DNA of 64,000 nt from Colletotrichum lupini (taxonomy: Eukaryota > Ascomycota > Sordariomycetes > Glomerellales > Glomerellaceae). The stretch spans positions 3,534,001-3,598,000 of the forward strand of contig NC_064672.1 in the NCBI RefSeq assembly GCF_023278565.1. The letters run 5' to 3'. Positions 45,759 through 57,274 of this stretch are shown here, piece by piece. Within the stretch, counting starts at the first letter, position 1. Each line of letters starts with the position of its first letter. A program made the position numbers and the translations under genes. Under the pieces are notes generated by a model. That model worked only from the letters and a program-made list of their open reading frames with translations, did not search any database and was not told the DNA's origin.

Positions 45759-47905
45759 ATGACAGGCACAGCAGGCCTCTTGGCCCTCCTCTCCGCCATC
45801 GCGCAGACGGCCTGCGCTGCCACAGTCACGTATGACTTCAACATCGGCTGGGTGACGGCAAACCCAGATGGTGCCTTCGACCGTCTGACAATTGGTATCA
45901 ATGGCCAATGGCCGATTCCTCGCATCGATGCCAATGTCGGAGACAATGTTATCATCAATGCTCATAACCAGCTAGGGAATCAGTCGACCTCCCTTCACTT
46001 CCACGGCCTCTACATGAACGGCACAACCCATATGGACGGACCGGCTCAAGTCAGCCAGTGCGCCATCCCGCCGGGGTCGTCTTTCACGTACAACTTCACT
46101 GTAAGCAGTACTTTTTTTTTTGAGAGGGTTGATGAGAGAGACTTGCTGACAGTCGAGTGTAGATCAACCAGCCGGGAACATACTGGTACCACTCCCATAC
46201 TCAGTCGCAATATCCCGACGGCCTGCGACAAGTATTCGTCATTCACGACCCAAGCTCGCCCTTCAAGGACCAATACGATGAAGAAGTTGTTGTATCTCTG
46301 TCCGATTGGTACCATGACCAGATGGCCGACCTCATTCCTCCCTTCATGAGCAAGGGCAACCCAACGGGTGCAGAGCCCGTCCCGCAAGCCGCTCTCATGA
46401 ACGACACGCAGAACCTCAAGGTCCCGGTGCAGCCCGGCAAGACATATCTCTTCAGACTGGTCAATGTGGCTGCCTTTGCTGGGCAATACGTCTGGATCGA
46501 GGGCCATAACATTTCTATTGTTGAGGTCGACGGCGTCTACACGGAGCCCGCGGAGGCGAGCATGATCTATATTTCTGCTGCTCAGCGGTACAGCTTCCTC
46601 GTGACGACCCGAAATGATACCTCGTCCAACTTTGCGATTGTGGGAAGCATGGACACTGTAAGTTATGGCCCAGCCCCAAACCGTATCTCTCGCACACAAA
46701 GCTCACCAAATAGTCACTCTTCGATACCCTCCCGGATGACCTCAACTACAACGTCACCGGCTGGCTCGTCTACGATGACTCGAAACCTACAGACCCTGCA
46801 GCGACGCTCGACGCTTTCAACCCCTTTGATGACATGACCCTCGTCCCTTACGACAAGCAACCCCTCCTCCCGGAGCCCTCTCAGACTGTTGAGCTCGATG
46901 TCATCATGGACAACCTTGGCGACGGTGCAAACTACGCCTTTTTCAACAACATCACCTACAAGGCTCCCAAGGTACCCACTCTCTACACCGTCCTCTCCGC
47001 TGGTGACGCCGCGACAAATGCAGAGGTATACGGCACATACACCCACCCTTTTGTGCTCGAGCGCAACGAGGTCGTCCAGATCGTTGTCAACAACCTCGAC
47101 CCGGGCCGTCACCCCTTCCACTTGCACGGCCACAACTTCCAGGCGTTGTACCGCGCCGCCGAAGACGGTGGCACGTTCGCTGATGCTAATGTTACCGAGG
47201 CGGATTTCCCTGCTACGCCGATGCGTCGTGATACCCTCGTTGTTTGGCCGAATGGAAACATTGTTTTGCGATTCAGAGCAAACAATCCTGGTGAGTTGGT
47301 CTACACAGTCCAACATGTGAATGTGTCCCATGTTGAGATTGAACCATCGCGTTTTCTAACAGTCCTGAACTCCAGGCGTCTGGCTATTCCATTGCCACAT
47401 CGAGTGGCACGTAACCTCTGGCCTGATGGCAACCTTTGTCGAGGCACCGCTGGATCTCCAAAAGAACCTCACAATCCCTCAGAACCACTTGGACGTCTGC
47501 ACAGCAGGCAGCGTGCCGACGATCGGCAACGCCGCAGCTAACACCAGGGACTACCTGGATCTGAGCGGACAAAACACACCGCCATCGCGTCTTCCGGACG
47601 GGTGAGTCACCTTGACACTTCAACGCTGTAATACACCATGGATATACTGACGGGAAGCTTAAAACATTAGCTTCACCTCGAGAGGAATTGTCGCCCTCGT
47701 CTTCAGCTGTATCACCGGCATCCTCGGCGTTTTGACTGTGGCGTGGTACGGTCTCGCAAAGACGCCAGACGGCCCCTCCGAGTCCGGGTACAGGGTGCCG
47801 GCGCCGGGCGTGACCGCGGGGGTGGACCACACCGCCGGAAATCATCAAAAGGAACCAATCATGGTTGGAGCCGGACCCGGCGGGTCTGGTGTAAGTCATG
47901 CTTGA
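45759..47905 (+). CDS. FET3: Multicopper ferroxidase of reductive iron uptake
   Basis: Exons 45759-46100, 46163-46657, 46714-47290, 47376-47601 and 47671-47905 give 624 residues. Fet3 oxidises Fe(II) outside the plasma membrane and hands Fe(III) to Ftr1. A signal peptide is present ([20 protein letters not shown]). The copper-ligand motifs are all there: [29 protein letters not shown] and HCHIEWH. The residue ten after the blue-copper Cys is Leu, as in Fet3. The ferroxidase loop reads [10 protein letters not shown], with Asp where yeast Fet3 has a Glu iron ligand, a common change in filamentous fungi. A C-terminal transmembrane helix ([24 protein letters not shown]) anchors it. A GTAAGT in the last codons could extend the tail by splicing to about 47,970. 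Divergent from FTR1. Confidence 0.95.
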
Positions 47906-48579
47906 CGGTGAAATGGTCTGATAGTTGTGCAGTGAGCACCATACTGTTATTGAATGGATGAGCGCAGGTGCAGTTCGGCCAAGCAAGCCATTCTGCCCAG
48001 GCCGGGAGGTCATGGTGGCTCATCCACGTAGCAGGATGGTGTAGCACTGTAGCGTAATCTTTCCTTTGACGAAATACTTCGTGACGACATTTGTAAGAGT
48101 TTGGGGCCCCGATTTCATGAATAGATGAAACATCAATTAGTCTAATGTGTGGAAGAAATTGAATAATGAAGACAACAAACTCCAGACTCCTGAATCTGAC
48201 GTTCGGCCAAGACTCTCGTTTCCTTCTTCTCCTACGTGGTTGTCCTCGGCGTTCCTAGCCGGACATGTGTGAATGCACCTGGTGCCATTAGAGTTCCATA
48301 CCAAAGGAATTTGCTCCTCGCCGTGCTCCTATTTTCTAGAGACTACACGGTCTTTTACTCGAGCTCCTCAATTCTCTCTTTTCCCAGCACCGTCGCCAGT
48401 CGCCGGTGACGTGGCCATTTTGGTACGTCGACACGGATCCGTTGATGGTGCAGCTGCCTTCTCCTGCCATCTTATCACGGAGAAGGCGCGCTCTGGAACG
48501 CAAGCTCCCTCGTAAGCAGATTGACGTCAAAAGCAGCGTCCGTTGGTGCGAACGCACTTGTCGCCACTTGCTTCCTGAC
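47906..48579. other. Convergent 3' spacer (FET3 / PIS1)
   Basis: 674 bp. The first part may include an alternative last FET3 exon (GCGCAG acceptor near 47,968). The rest is AT-moderate 3' UTR-like sequence; open frames here lack coding bias. Confidence 0.35.
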
Positions 48580-49653
48580 TTAGGTGCTCTTGGTCTGCTT
48601 CCTGGGCAAGCCCTGCGCCTTCCTCATGGCGAGGTCGCCCTCAGCGAGCCATTTGCTCGCCTTGACGATTTGCACAATGTTGATGAACTGCTTCATAGCC
48701 ATAACGGGGAAGCTGATGGCAGTAAGGACCCACGGCCAGAAGGAATCCATCTTGTTCGCGCGCGCAAGCTCGAGAGCTGCCGCGCTGTAGGGATTCGGGA
48801 AGATCTGGCTAAGCAGCGACGTATTGACCTGCGCGCCGGCCTGAATCTGCATTGCCTCTGAGTTGGAGACGGAGTTGAGGAGAGAGGGCGACAGAAGCGG
48901 CGAGGAGAAGGACAAGAGGTAGAGGGCGATGAAGAATAGTTCGTTCAGGGCGCAGAAGACGAAGAGAACAGTCTACAGGGCATCAGGTCAGCTCAAAAGT
49001 CGGGTTCACTGCGCTTGAAAGTGTAACGGACCTTATTGGTGTAGTACAAGTGCAAGATCCAGCTGCGGCTCTCGTCGACATTCTTGTGGCTGCTTTCGGA
49101 GCCCGCCATGGTGAGAGTGGTGTACATGTGGATGTAGTGGCTCGAGAAGTCAAGTGAGAGGAGCATCTGGAAGACGATGGTCCAGCGGGGGAACGCGCAG
49201 GACAGGAACACCAGCAGGCACGAGGTTGTGCATCTGTCCGTGACCATGTCCAGGACGGCGCCGAAGCGCGTGGACTGCTCAAAGGCACGAGCGGCGTATC
49301 CATCGAGAGCATCCAGGAGACAGGAGACGCTGTACAGCAAGGAGCAGGTTCGTGGGTGGAGGGGCATGTAGTAGAGGGAGGCGATGGCGAGCACGATGCG
49401 CGAGTAGCCTGAGACGGGACACTTGTTAGCTGTTTGCTAGCATGCCTACAGCTTGCCAGACAGACGAACCGATGATGTTGGGCCAGAACAGGAAAATGTT
49501 CTCCTTAGGGCCATCTTCCGAAGCTTCCGTCACTGACGTTCCGTTGCCATTGCCATTCATCGCGACCTGGTCGGCTGGTCCGGTGGTTGTAACTTTGGAT
49601 GATTCCGCAGCGGCGGCTTGGGCGGCTTGACGCCTCGTTTGTCGGACCGACAT
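48580..49653 (-). CDS. PIS1: CDP-diacylglycerol-inositol 3-phosphatidyltransferase (PI synthase)
   Basis: Exons 49653-49470, 49408-49032 and 48972-48580 give 317 residues. The enzyme joins CDP-diacylglycerol and myo-inositol to make phosphatidylinositol in the ER. The CDP-alcohol phosphatidyltransferase signature DG-x2-AR-x8-G-x3-D-x3-D is complete in DGYAARAFEQSTRFGAVLD followed by MVTD. Membrane segments include LLVFLSCAFPRWTIVFQMLL, TVLFVFCALNELFFIALYLL and WPWVLTAISFPVMAM. An Ala/Asn/Gly-rich cytosolic N-terminus of about 50 residues precedes NIFLFWPNIIGYSRIVLA. The second donor is GTCCGT, unusual but needed for the family frame. The C-terminus ends in a basic tail (RKAQGLPRKQTKST). Confidence 0.95.
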
Positions 49654-52409
49654 GGTGATGGGTGTCTGGAGGCTGTAGCTCAGTAGATGGAAGAGGTTGA
49701 TCGGTCGAAGAATGGGGCGCGAAGAGCTTTTAAACGGCGTGGATGAGGCGACCGAGGCAGCCGGCGTTCCAGTGGAGGTTACACGGTAGATCGATAAGTG
49801 GCTCCTAGTGACAGGATTCGTCGCCCAAGACAAGGGATGGAGATGGGTGCAGAATTGCCAGCCAGCCTTGCGGAGATGAGCTATCGAAGAGGAAATCAGT
49901 GGACGCAAGAGATGTCGGATCGGATTGACGGACAGAAGCGAAACGTGTAGGATGATTTGGTGGAGGAGGAGGAGGAGGAGGTGGAAGAGAAAGGAGTGTT
50001 CGAGATGCAGCAGGCGCAGTGAAATGATACAGATAGCAGACGCCTGTGCTGATGTGGGATGGGACGGTACGTTCGGAGTGGTGGGTTGAAATTGCTCAAG
50101 GGCCTCTGGTGCCAGCTTACTGCGTTTTCTCAGCTTGAGCCTTGAGCAAGCTTAGCCGGTGTCAAGTCGACCCAAGGTTCCCAAAGTGACAGATTGCGGC
50201 ACGCTATCGTTGCTTGGCTTCTCCTTTCTCTTCCATTCTGATCTCACAGAATAAGTTTCCACCCACTATTCATTCGTACACTACATGCACTACCTACGTA
50301 GTACGGAGTACAGAATCCATGTGTACGCGTAAGGCAAGGTATCCCTTCCCCTGGATTTCTATGGCGAGGTACCTACTTCATGAAGCGGGTCTTCTGCCCT
50401 GCCGACCCCATGCTCGCCCGACCTTACCTACCTTACGTAGGAAGCAACCACTGTTTGGCCAGTCTTACGTATCTTGCAGGTGTTCCGGATCGGCAGTGGG
50501 CACACTCTCTCGACTCCAGTTGCCATTTTCGCTAAGTTGCCTCTCAACAAGGGTTTGAAGGCGGAGACAAACGCTGCACTCCTCGAGGTCCCTGTGTTAC
50601 CTTACTGCGTTGGCACGTTGGTAAAGACCGTAAGGCGCGCTGCTATTCGTAGGTTTCAAGTATCCGCAGCCTCTGGCAGGTTCGACCTACCCAAAATGAC
50701 CCAGCTACCTAAGGTAAGGTGTTAGCGGCCTTTTGAATCTAGCAGTGATAAGAAGATACAGGATAAGAGAGAGATAAGGCAAGGTAAGACACCTCGAGGT
50801 GGTTGATGGGCAGGCTGATGCGCCATCTCGCTTCCTAATTTCGCTTTCGTTCATATCATCACCAAGAAGAGATCAAACTGCACAAACGAGCATGCACTAT
50901 CTACTTCACGTTATAATCATTACTCGAACATCTTCCCTCTTGAGAGCGATGAATGATAGCACTAGGTAGATGTCAGTTATGTGGCAGTTGACTCCAGCCT
51001 ACCCATCCGTTGGAGCCTGAGATTCGCACTAGGATCCAAGGCATGATAAGAGAAAGATACCTTACATGGAACCTTGGAACGTTAGCACGGCTCTTATCGA
51101 TGTAGGCAACTGCAGAACACCATGCCCTTTTACACGACTCATCCAAGCGTGTGTTGGGCATTCTAGATTTTCTCATCTTCCCCATGTCTTTCAAGCATCC
51201 CTAGGCCAGAACGGGATTGTAGGAACTATGAGAACAGGCATCGAAATCTCATATCCCTCATCAATGTTCCTTCACATCAACAATCTAATGATGACGACAA
51301 CGACGATGGCAGTGACGAGACAACCCCAGACCTTCCATATGCGCCCGCAAAATGCAAGAGCAAAAGTCGCTTGTGAAGCGCACCTGCCTTGCTGTAAGAT
51401 AACACCAAGGTACCAGGCAGGCAGGCACCTGCATGTCTCGGATCTTCCTATCTCAACTATATGTCGTGCGCCTGAGATGACCTGGTGCTTCTGAACCAAT
51501 GCTGGCTTGCTAACTTCACGACTTGGCCCGTGTCCATACTTGTCTCAGGCCTATTTTCTCTCTCGCCCTCTCTCTCTTGCGATGATCAGTCTTGCACCAC
51601 CCCGCCATTGTTATCTTCTTTCGAAGAGCACCCCACAGTCGTACCGCCCAAGGATTCTACCCCACCAAGAATAAATCTTCAAGAATCAAGATACAGTTGC
51701 TGGCAGTAAGCCATACAAGTCATCACCCACGTATGCATTTGCTGAAACAACTACTCAACATGTCTGCCGCTGCTGAAGTATCGCTAGCTCTCGAATTTTG
51801 CACTGCCTTCGATTCCGCTTTGGCTCCATATGGTCTGATGGACAGGCCACAAATCGATCATGCTGTCCGAGCCGTTGGCTGGGCTCGTGAGCCTTGGCTG
51901 TCAGTTTCAGTCCGAGTGCACGCACGGAACGAACTGTATAGTACCGGGTCTTTTACTAGTACCCTAGACCAGAGTCTTGAAAACATAGTTTCATAGACTA
52001 ACATCCTCGCCGGGAGGTTGCCGATCGCGGGGACCTGAATATGTCGCGCCCTCGGGTGACAAGTTGATGGAGTTCGTCTGCGGAATAGTCTCGGCAACAG
52101 ATAGGTTGTTTGGCGGGAGGTCCTTATTAATGGAGCAGGTCGGGGATTTGCCAAGGCCGTTCCCGAGAGCTTGGACGTCTTGCAGGCATTTTCGAAAGCC
52201 AGCTTTGCCACAACCTATTGATTTCTATCTACGGATACTGCGCAGGTCTGCACGTGTTTGACAGTGTGACAGACTGGCCATGAGTCGGCGTTTCTGCGCT
52301 ACCATCGGCAGAAGCCGTTGGGCTAAGTTTGAAAAGGGAACGAGGCCAGGTGCCGGGGGCAAAGGTAGGGTCAATGTGATATGTCAAGTAGTGGTTGATT
52401 CTTCTAGGT
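49654..52409. other. PIS1 upstream region to the edge of the AT-rich block
   Basis: Contains an GGA/GGAGG microsatellite at about 49,965-49,990, clusters of TACCTACGTAGTACGGAGTA-type motifs (50,287-50,310) and ACCTTACCTACCTTACG (50,422-50,438). Open frames at 51,066 and 51,592 do not look coding. Composition is normal until about 52,440. Confidence 0.4.
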
Positions 52410-52447
52410 AATGTAGGCAGAAGCCCCTAATGTGGGCAGAAGCCCCT
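52410..52447. repeat. 19-bp direct duplication at the AT-rich boundary
   Basis: AATGTAGGCAGAAGCCCCT (52,410-52,428) is followed immediately by AATGTGGGCAGAAGCCCCT (52,429-52,447), differing at one base. It marks the switch from normal to AT-rich DNA and may be the edge of an old element. Confidence 0.75.
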
Positions 52448-53289
52448 ATGTACAGTTATAGCTAGTCGCTACTAGTTATAGCACATAGCCTATGGCTATA
52501 TAGTATAGCAACCTACCCCCTAATTAAAATTTTACAACGTCCTCGTCGCTTATATTCCCTAATTATTTCCTCTAAATATAACGCTATCGTAATATAATAC
52601 TATCGTAATCGTCATAAATATATTACTTAAAATGTTCTATAGTAGTCGTAATTATTATACTTAATAATATAATACTTCGGTAATAAGTTATTAAGTTATT
52701 TCTATAGTTTAGCGTCGAGATTGCAGAGCACCCTTTTATAAATTATCTTTTACTCGTCGTTAGGAATCGTTATATCGGTCATTTTTATTATATAGTCTAC
52801 TTCTTTTTACTATCCTCTTTTTTATATTTCTTATTAAAAAAGAATTATCCTTACCTTATTATTTATCGTCGTCTTAATAATAATCTTCTATATAAACTTA
52901 TAGAATTCTTTATCGTTATCTTAGACTAGGGTCGTATTATATTATAAAATTATATCCCTAGGCTTCTCCTTTTCGATTAGTAATTACTCCGATTATTCTA
53001 AAGGTAGGTATTAAGGCCTAGGAGTTATATTAATAGTTCGAGGTACTAGCCTCTATCGTCCGTAAGTAGTAAGAAGCGTATTTAGTATATTATCGTATCT
53101 AGGCTCTATAGAATTATAAACGGTAAGGTATTTTAATAGCTTAATTTAGTTAGAATAGTCGCGCTAACTTTTTAATAAGCTAAGGCTATATAAATATATT
53201 ACTATTACGATTTCTTTAGCCGTTACTTCCTTTTTAATAGTCTTATACAAAGCTCTATATATAGGATATAATAATAAGTTACCTTTTTT

Positions 53290-53845
53290 CTAGCTATTTA
53301 TAGGCATTTAGTAAAGAGTTATTATAACCGAAATTTTATTAAACTCTGAGAAGATAATATTATCTAAGTCGTTATTAAAGAATACTATAGTATAGTATAA
53401 GCTATTATAATTCTTTTTATATAGCCGACCTCGTTATACTAACTTAGGAGTTAGGTAGTATTACTTAGGCGTTATCTTATTTAAAATAAATATACTTAGA
53501 TTAATTCTAATTAGTCGTACTAGGGGATCGTTAAGAGTCGGCTTTAGGGGTATAGGTATTTTTTTTAGTAGATCGTCCTAAAGAGGATTCTTTTATAAAG
53601 TCGCTACTTTTAGCTTCTTATTACCCGTATTCTTTATTCCTCTAGTCTTACGTTTTTTTCCTATTAATAGCTTCTTATTAAATAAAACGCTGTCGTCGGA
53701 TTCTCTCTTATTAAACTCCTCGTCACTAGTCCCCTTTTCGATTTCTAAGAGATCGTCGTCGTTATTTAATAATAACTTTATATTATTAGCTTTCTTACTC
53801 TCGACTTCTAACTCTATAAATAATAAGTCGTCGTTAATTATAATC
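53290..53845 (-). pseudogene. Degraded acidic ORF of an unidentified element
   Basis: From 53,845 leftwards on the minus strand a single frame runs about 67 codons with no stop, rich in Asp, Glu and Lys (NDDDLLEIEKGTSDEEFNKR), continuing to about 53,290 with only scattered TAA/TAG. In such AT-rich DNA that is unlikely by chance. I do not recognise the protein; it could be an extra ORF of the gypsy element or a second element. Confidence 0.45.
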
Positions 53846-55189
53846 GGGGTTTAAGCTATTATTTTTTTTAGTTAAAATAGTAGCTTCTCGTTTATTTAAT
53901 CTTAGATTTTCTAAGTAGTATTATTTAGTATCGTAAATAGTTAAGTATTAGATATTCTAAGTCTCTCGGGAGGTAGGTTTATAATAAATAAGTTATATAT
54001 ACTAAATAAACTAGCGAATCCCCTATGTCTAGTTTCGAGTCTAGGGTCCTTTTTACTTACCGAGTCGTCGTCCTCGTTTCCCGCTTTAAGTAATCCGTCG
54101 TTTTTATTCTTAATAACTAGCGGGTATTATAGTAACTTAGAAGCGTTCGTGCGATTAATATTAGGGGTTATTAAATTATTAGGATTATTAATAAACGTTT
54201 AATTAGTACCTTTTTTGTCGTATACCTAACTAGTTAAGTTAGTAAGGCTATTATTAGTCTTACTTAGTTACGCTATCTTAGTATAAGTATATAGAGGGGA
54301 AGAAAAAGGTATAGTTAAAGTGGGCGGAGATAAGGTTTAAATAGCTAGCTATAGGTAATATAGAGTCGAAATCGAATAGTAGGTTCGATTTTCGGCTTTG
54401 GGCAGGTACTTAAAATTAGGAATAGTTAATACTATCCTCTATTATAAAAAGGAATTATTATTTAGCTAAATTAAATATTCTTCCTCTTATAGTAATAGAT
54501 ACCTCGTTACGATAATTTTATAAAGAAGTTCTAGCCACTATTTATATTATTTACCTAGTCCCTCTAGTTATAATAAGAACTATAGTCTATTCCTATTTTA
54601 TTAGATATTAATAATTTTCTTTAGCAAATTAGCGAGTAAAATTACTATTAGTATTAGTAATACTCGTCCGTAAATATCGAGTAATAGTACTAATTCTAAG
54701 TAATTAACTAAGATTACGTCGTATATCTTTACGTATTAAAGTAAGTCGAGCCTATATACGAGTCGTCCGACCCGTTCGAGGATTATAAAAGGCCTAGTAT
54801 ATTATTATAAGTATTTCTTTCTTAGCGTAGTTAATTATAATATATTATAACCGCGGTATAGTCTTAGTATAATACGTTATTTAACCTCGAAAAATTTAGT
54901 AAGGCGCTTTTAGTCGTAGTATAATTTTGTTCGGACAGCTACGATAATAATAGTATCGTATACCTTAAGTCGTATTTCTAGTCTAGTCGGCAGTTTATTT
55001 ATTATATCTACGACTACGTTAATAATATTATTAGGAGTAAATCCTAAAATAATTTCGTTAGGTAACTTAGTTATTGCCACTAATTTGCTATTATTAATCT
55101 CGAATTATAGTTAGGGAATGCTATCGGGCTATTAGTCTAGGGATTTTAATAATATAAAGTATATTCGTAGCGCTAACTTAACTATAAGG

Positions 55190-55530
55190 TTTATCTATTT
55201 ACTCTAGCCGTTAGTCTAGGGATAGTAGGTTACTAAGTATAATAGTTTACTACCGTACTTATTTTATATATGTTTTTATATTATAAAAAGGAATTTAAGG
55301 TCTCTATTACTTAGGATTACCTTCGGTAGTCCCTAGTTATAGCGCTATAAGAAGTCTATTAGTAACGTCGCCCATTCCTTTATTATTATCGTTTTATATC
55401 TAGGTATTAGACTAATCTATTTAAATATCTTATCGGTTATTAATAAGATATAGTTATATCCTTTTCCCGAGGTCGGCAGTCTTAGAATAAAATTAATAGT
55501 AATTATATAATAGGGATATAGTAACGGTAT
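55190..55530 (-). pseudogene. Ty3/gypsy integrase core, RIP-inactivated
   Basis: Minus-strand reading shows ITINFILRLPTSGKGYNYI, ITDKIFK-stop-ISLIP, KEWATLLIDFL-stop-RYN, GLPKVILSNRDLKFL and YYP-stop-TNG-stop-S. The first two DDE positions read as Asn (one lost Asp, in INF) and as Asn-Arg-Asp. Stops fall where Gln or Trp stand in gypsy integrases, as expected from C-to-T changes at CA. The relic is beyond function. Confidence 0.8.
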
Positions 55531-56284
55531 AATAGGTTATATATTACTATATAGTCGGTATGTTTTAAGTTTTATTATTAAGTACGTTAAGTAACCCTAG
55601 ATATAACGCTTTAAATTTCGTATAAGTCGTAATATATAATATCCGGATAGTATCGTAGCTATCATATCGTAGCCTATATAGTTTCCTCCGTAGGCCGTTT
55701 CGAAAATATCGGCATAATATATTTAAGGGATATATAATTAGTTATATATACTATATATTACCTTTTATAGTAGTCCCCTACGTAAAAGAAATAGTAATTC
55801 GGCGCGGTTCTCTTTAAATAGTATTATATTATTACGAACTATCTTAATAATAGATTTAAAAACTAGGTCTATATCGTAGCCTTATTAAATTTTTTTCTTA
55901 AAACTCGGTGCTATTTCGAAAAGAATTATACTAATACTATCCTACGTCGCTAGCGGTATAATATCGTCTTCTAGTTACTAATCGTTAGTCGTACGTATCG
56001 GTAGTAGACTAATTTATATAGTATAAGTATCGTTAGTTAGGAAAACTAATTATACTTATATCTATATCGCTTAATCGTTTAGTACGTCGTTTAGTAAAAC
56101 GTCTAAGCTACTATTTATCGGATTTAGCTCGTCGTATCCCGGGTCGGCTAGTAGTCTAAATAGCGCGTCCGGTATAATATATTCCTTACTTAGCTTATAT
56201 ATAACCTAAATATTAAATTAGCTAGCGTACTCTATCGCCTTAATTAGTTTCTTATTATTAGCACTATTCGCCGTAGTATTAGCG

Positions 56285-56289
56285 ATATC
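56285..56289. repeat. Target-site duplication, left copy (ATATC)
   Basis: ATATC directly left of the 5' LTR; the same five bases follow the 3' LTR at 62,221-62,225. Confidence 0.9.
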
Positions 56290-56803
56290 TGTTACGAAGG
56301 TAACTTTGTTTACCTTATTATTCGCCTTATTATCAATATTACGTAAGCAAACTATATACCATATTAATCTACGATTTCTGTAGATTATTATAGGTATTGA
56401 TTATGTAAGCAATACTGCTTATATAAGCTTACGTGAGCAGTGGAAAGTACTGGAAGATAACTGAATAATCTGGAATTTACTCGAGGCGGAATTACGTACT
56501 ACGATTACGCATTCACTTACGTATATGCTTATTAATTATATCATAATTAATAAGCAATGGAATATTCTAGTAGGAGGTTTTTATGCCTATATGTAGGCGT
56601 GTATTTGCCTACCTAGACCTTTCGTTAAGCAAGCAACTTCTCATATAGTAATTCAACTATATTACTCTCTTTATTACAAAAACCTCTTTTATATACGCTT
56701 ATTTCCCCTATATTCATATATTCTTGCTTCTATATGAATATTCACTTTTCATATTCTATATAAGAATATCCCGCATTACCTCGTTAAAGCTATACGTGCT
56801 AGA
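56290..56803 (+). repeat. Copia 5' LTR
   Basis: 514 bp, starts TGTTACGAAGGTAAC and ends CGTGCTAGA. The 3' end is GA rather than the usual CA. Confidence 0.93.
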
Positions 56804-56817
56804 GGTTATGAGCCCAG
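56804..56817 (+). other. Primer-binding site matching initiator tRNA-Met anticodon region
   Basis: GGTTATGAGCCCAG directly follows the LTR. Its complement GGGCTCATAACC is the anticodon stem-loop of initiator tRNA-Met. This is the layout of Drosophila copia, which is primed by a 5' half of that tRNA cut near the anticodon. Confidence 0.8.
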
Positions 56818-57274
56818 TTATTATATAACTGAGGTTTTATTTACTTAAGTGAATATTATTCACTTATCCGAGCTCTTCTATTTTTATTTACCTATATCAT
56901 ACCTATTATCATTTAGGTATATGCCTTTATCCGGTATATGCATATTCATATATTGAGATATCTTACTCCGCCCAAAATCACTTTTTCGAATTCGAAAATT
57001 CGAAATCGACCTTTATATTTAATAAAGGATTTATATATATAAAAAGGCAGACGAAGTGTAAGTCCTTTTTATACTATATACTTACTTTTATTAAATATCT
57101 ATTTATAAGAAAAAGAAGTCAAAATAGACTTTTTCTTATATATATTTTTAGACTTAAAATAAGTCTATTTTCAAGCTTAAAAACAAGCTTGAATTCTAAG
57201 CTTAAAGTAAGCTTATTTATACTAGGAACAATACTAGTATATATTTATATTATATATATTCTAAAATATATATA

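Larger units (their letters stand above)
52448..56289 (-). mobile_element. RIP-degraded retrotransposon DNA, left part (Ty3/gypsy 3' half and more)
   Basis: Strongly AT-rich DNA in which CA and TG are nearly absent while CG and TA remain, the mark of repeat-induced point mutation. On the minus strand the frames still read as protein with TAA/TAG at former Gln/Trp codons. About 56,289-56,130 reads like the end of gypsy RNase H (…IIPDALFRLLADP), and about 55,530-55,190 like a gypsy integrase core. A further degraded acidic frame lies at about 53,290-53,845. No intact gene is present. It is the continuation of the relic right of the copia insertion. Confidence 0.8.

Noticed and set aside
51592..51996. 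ORF of 134 codons upstream of the AT-rich block
   Set aside because: It starts at TTG, lacks codon bias and resembles no family.
1..52400. Classical tRNA, 5S rRNA or snRNA genes in the gene-rich part
   Set aside because: I looked for B-box words (GGTTCGANTCC) and known 5S/U6 cores on both strands and found none with a foldable context. A covariance search would be decisive.
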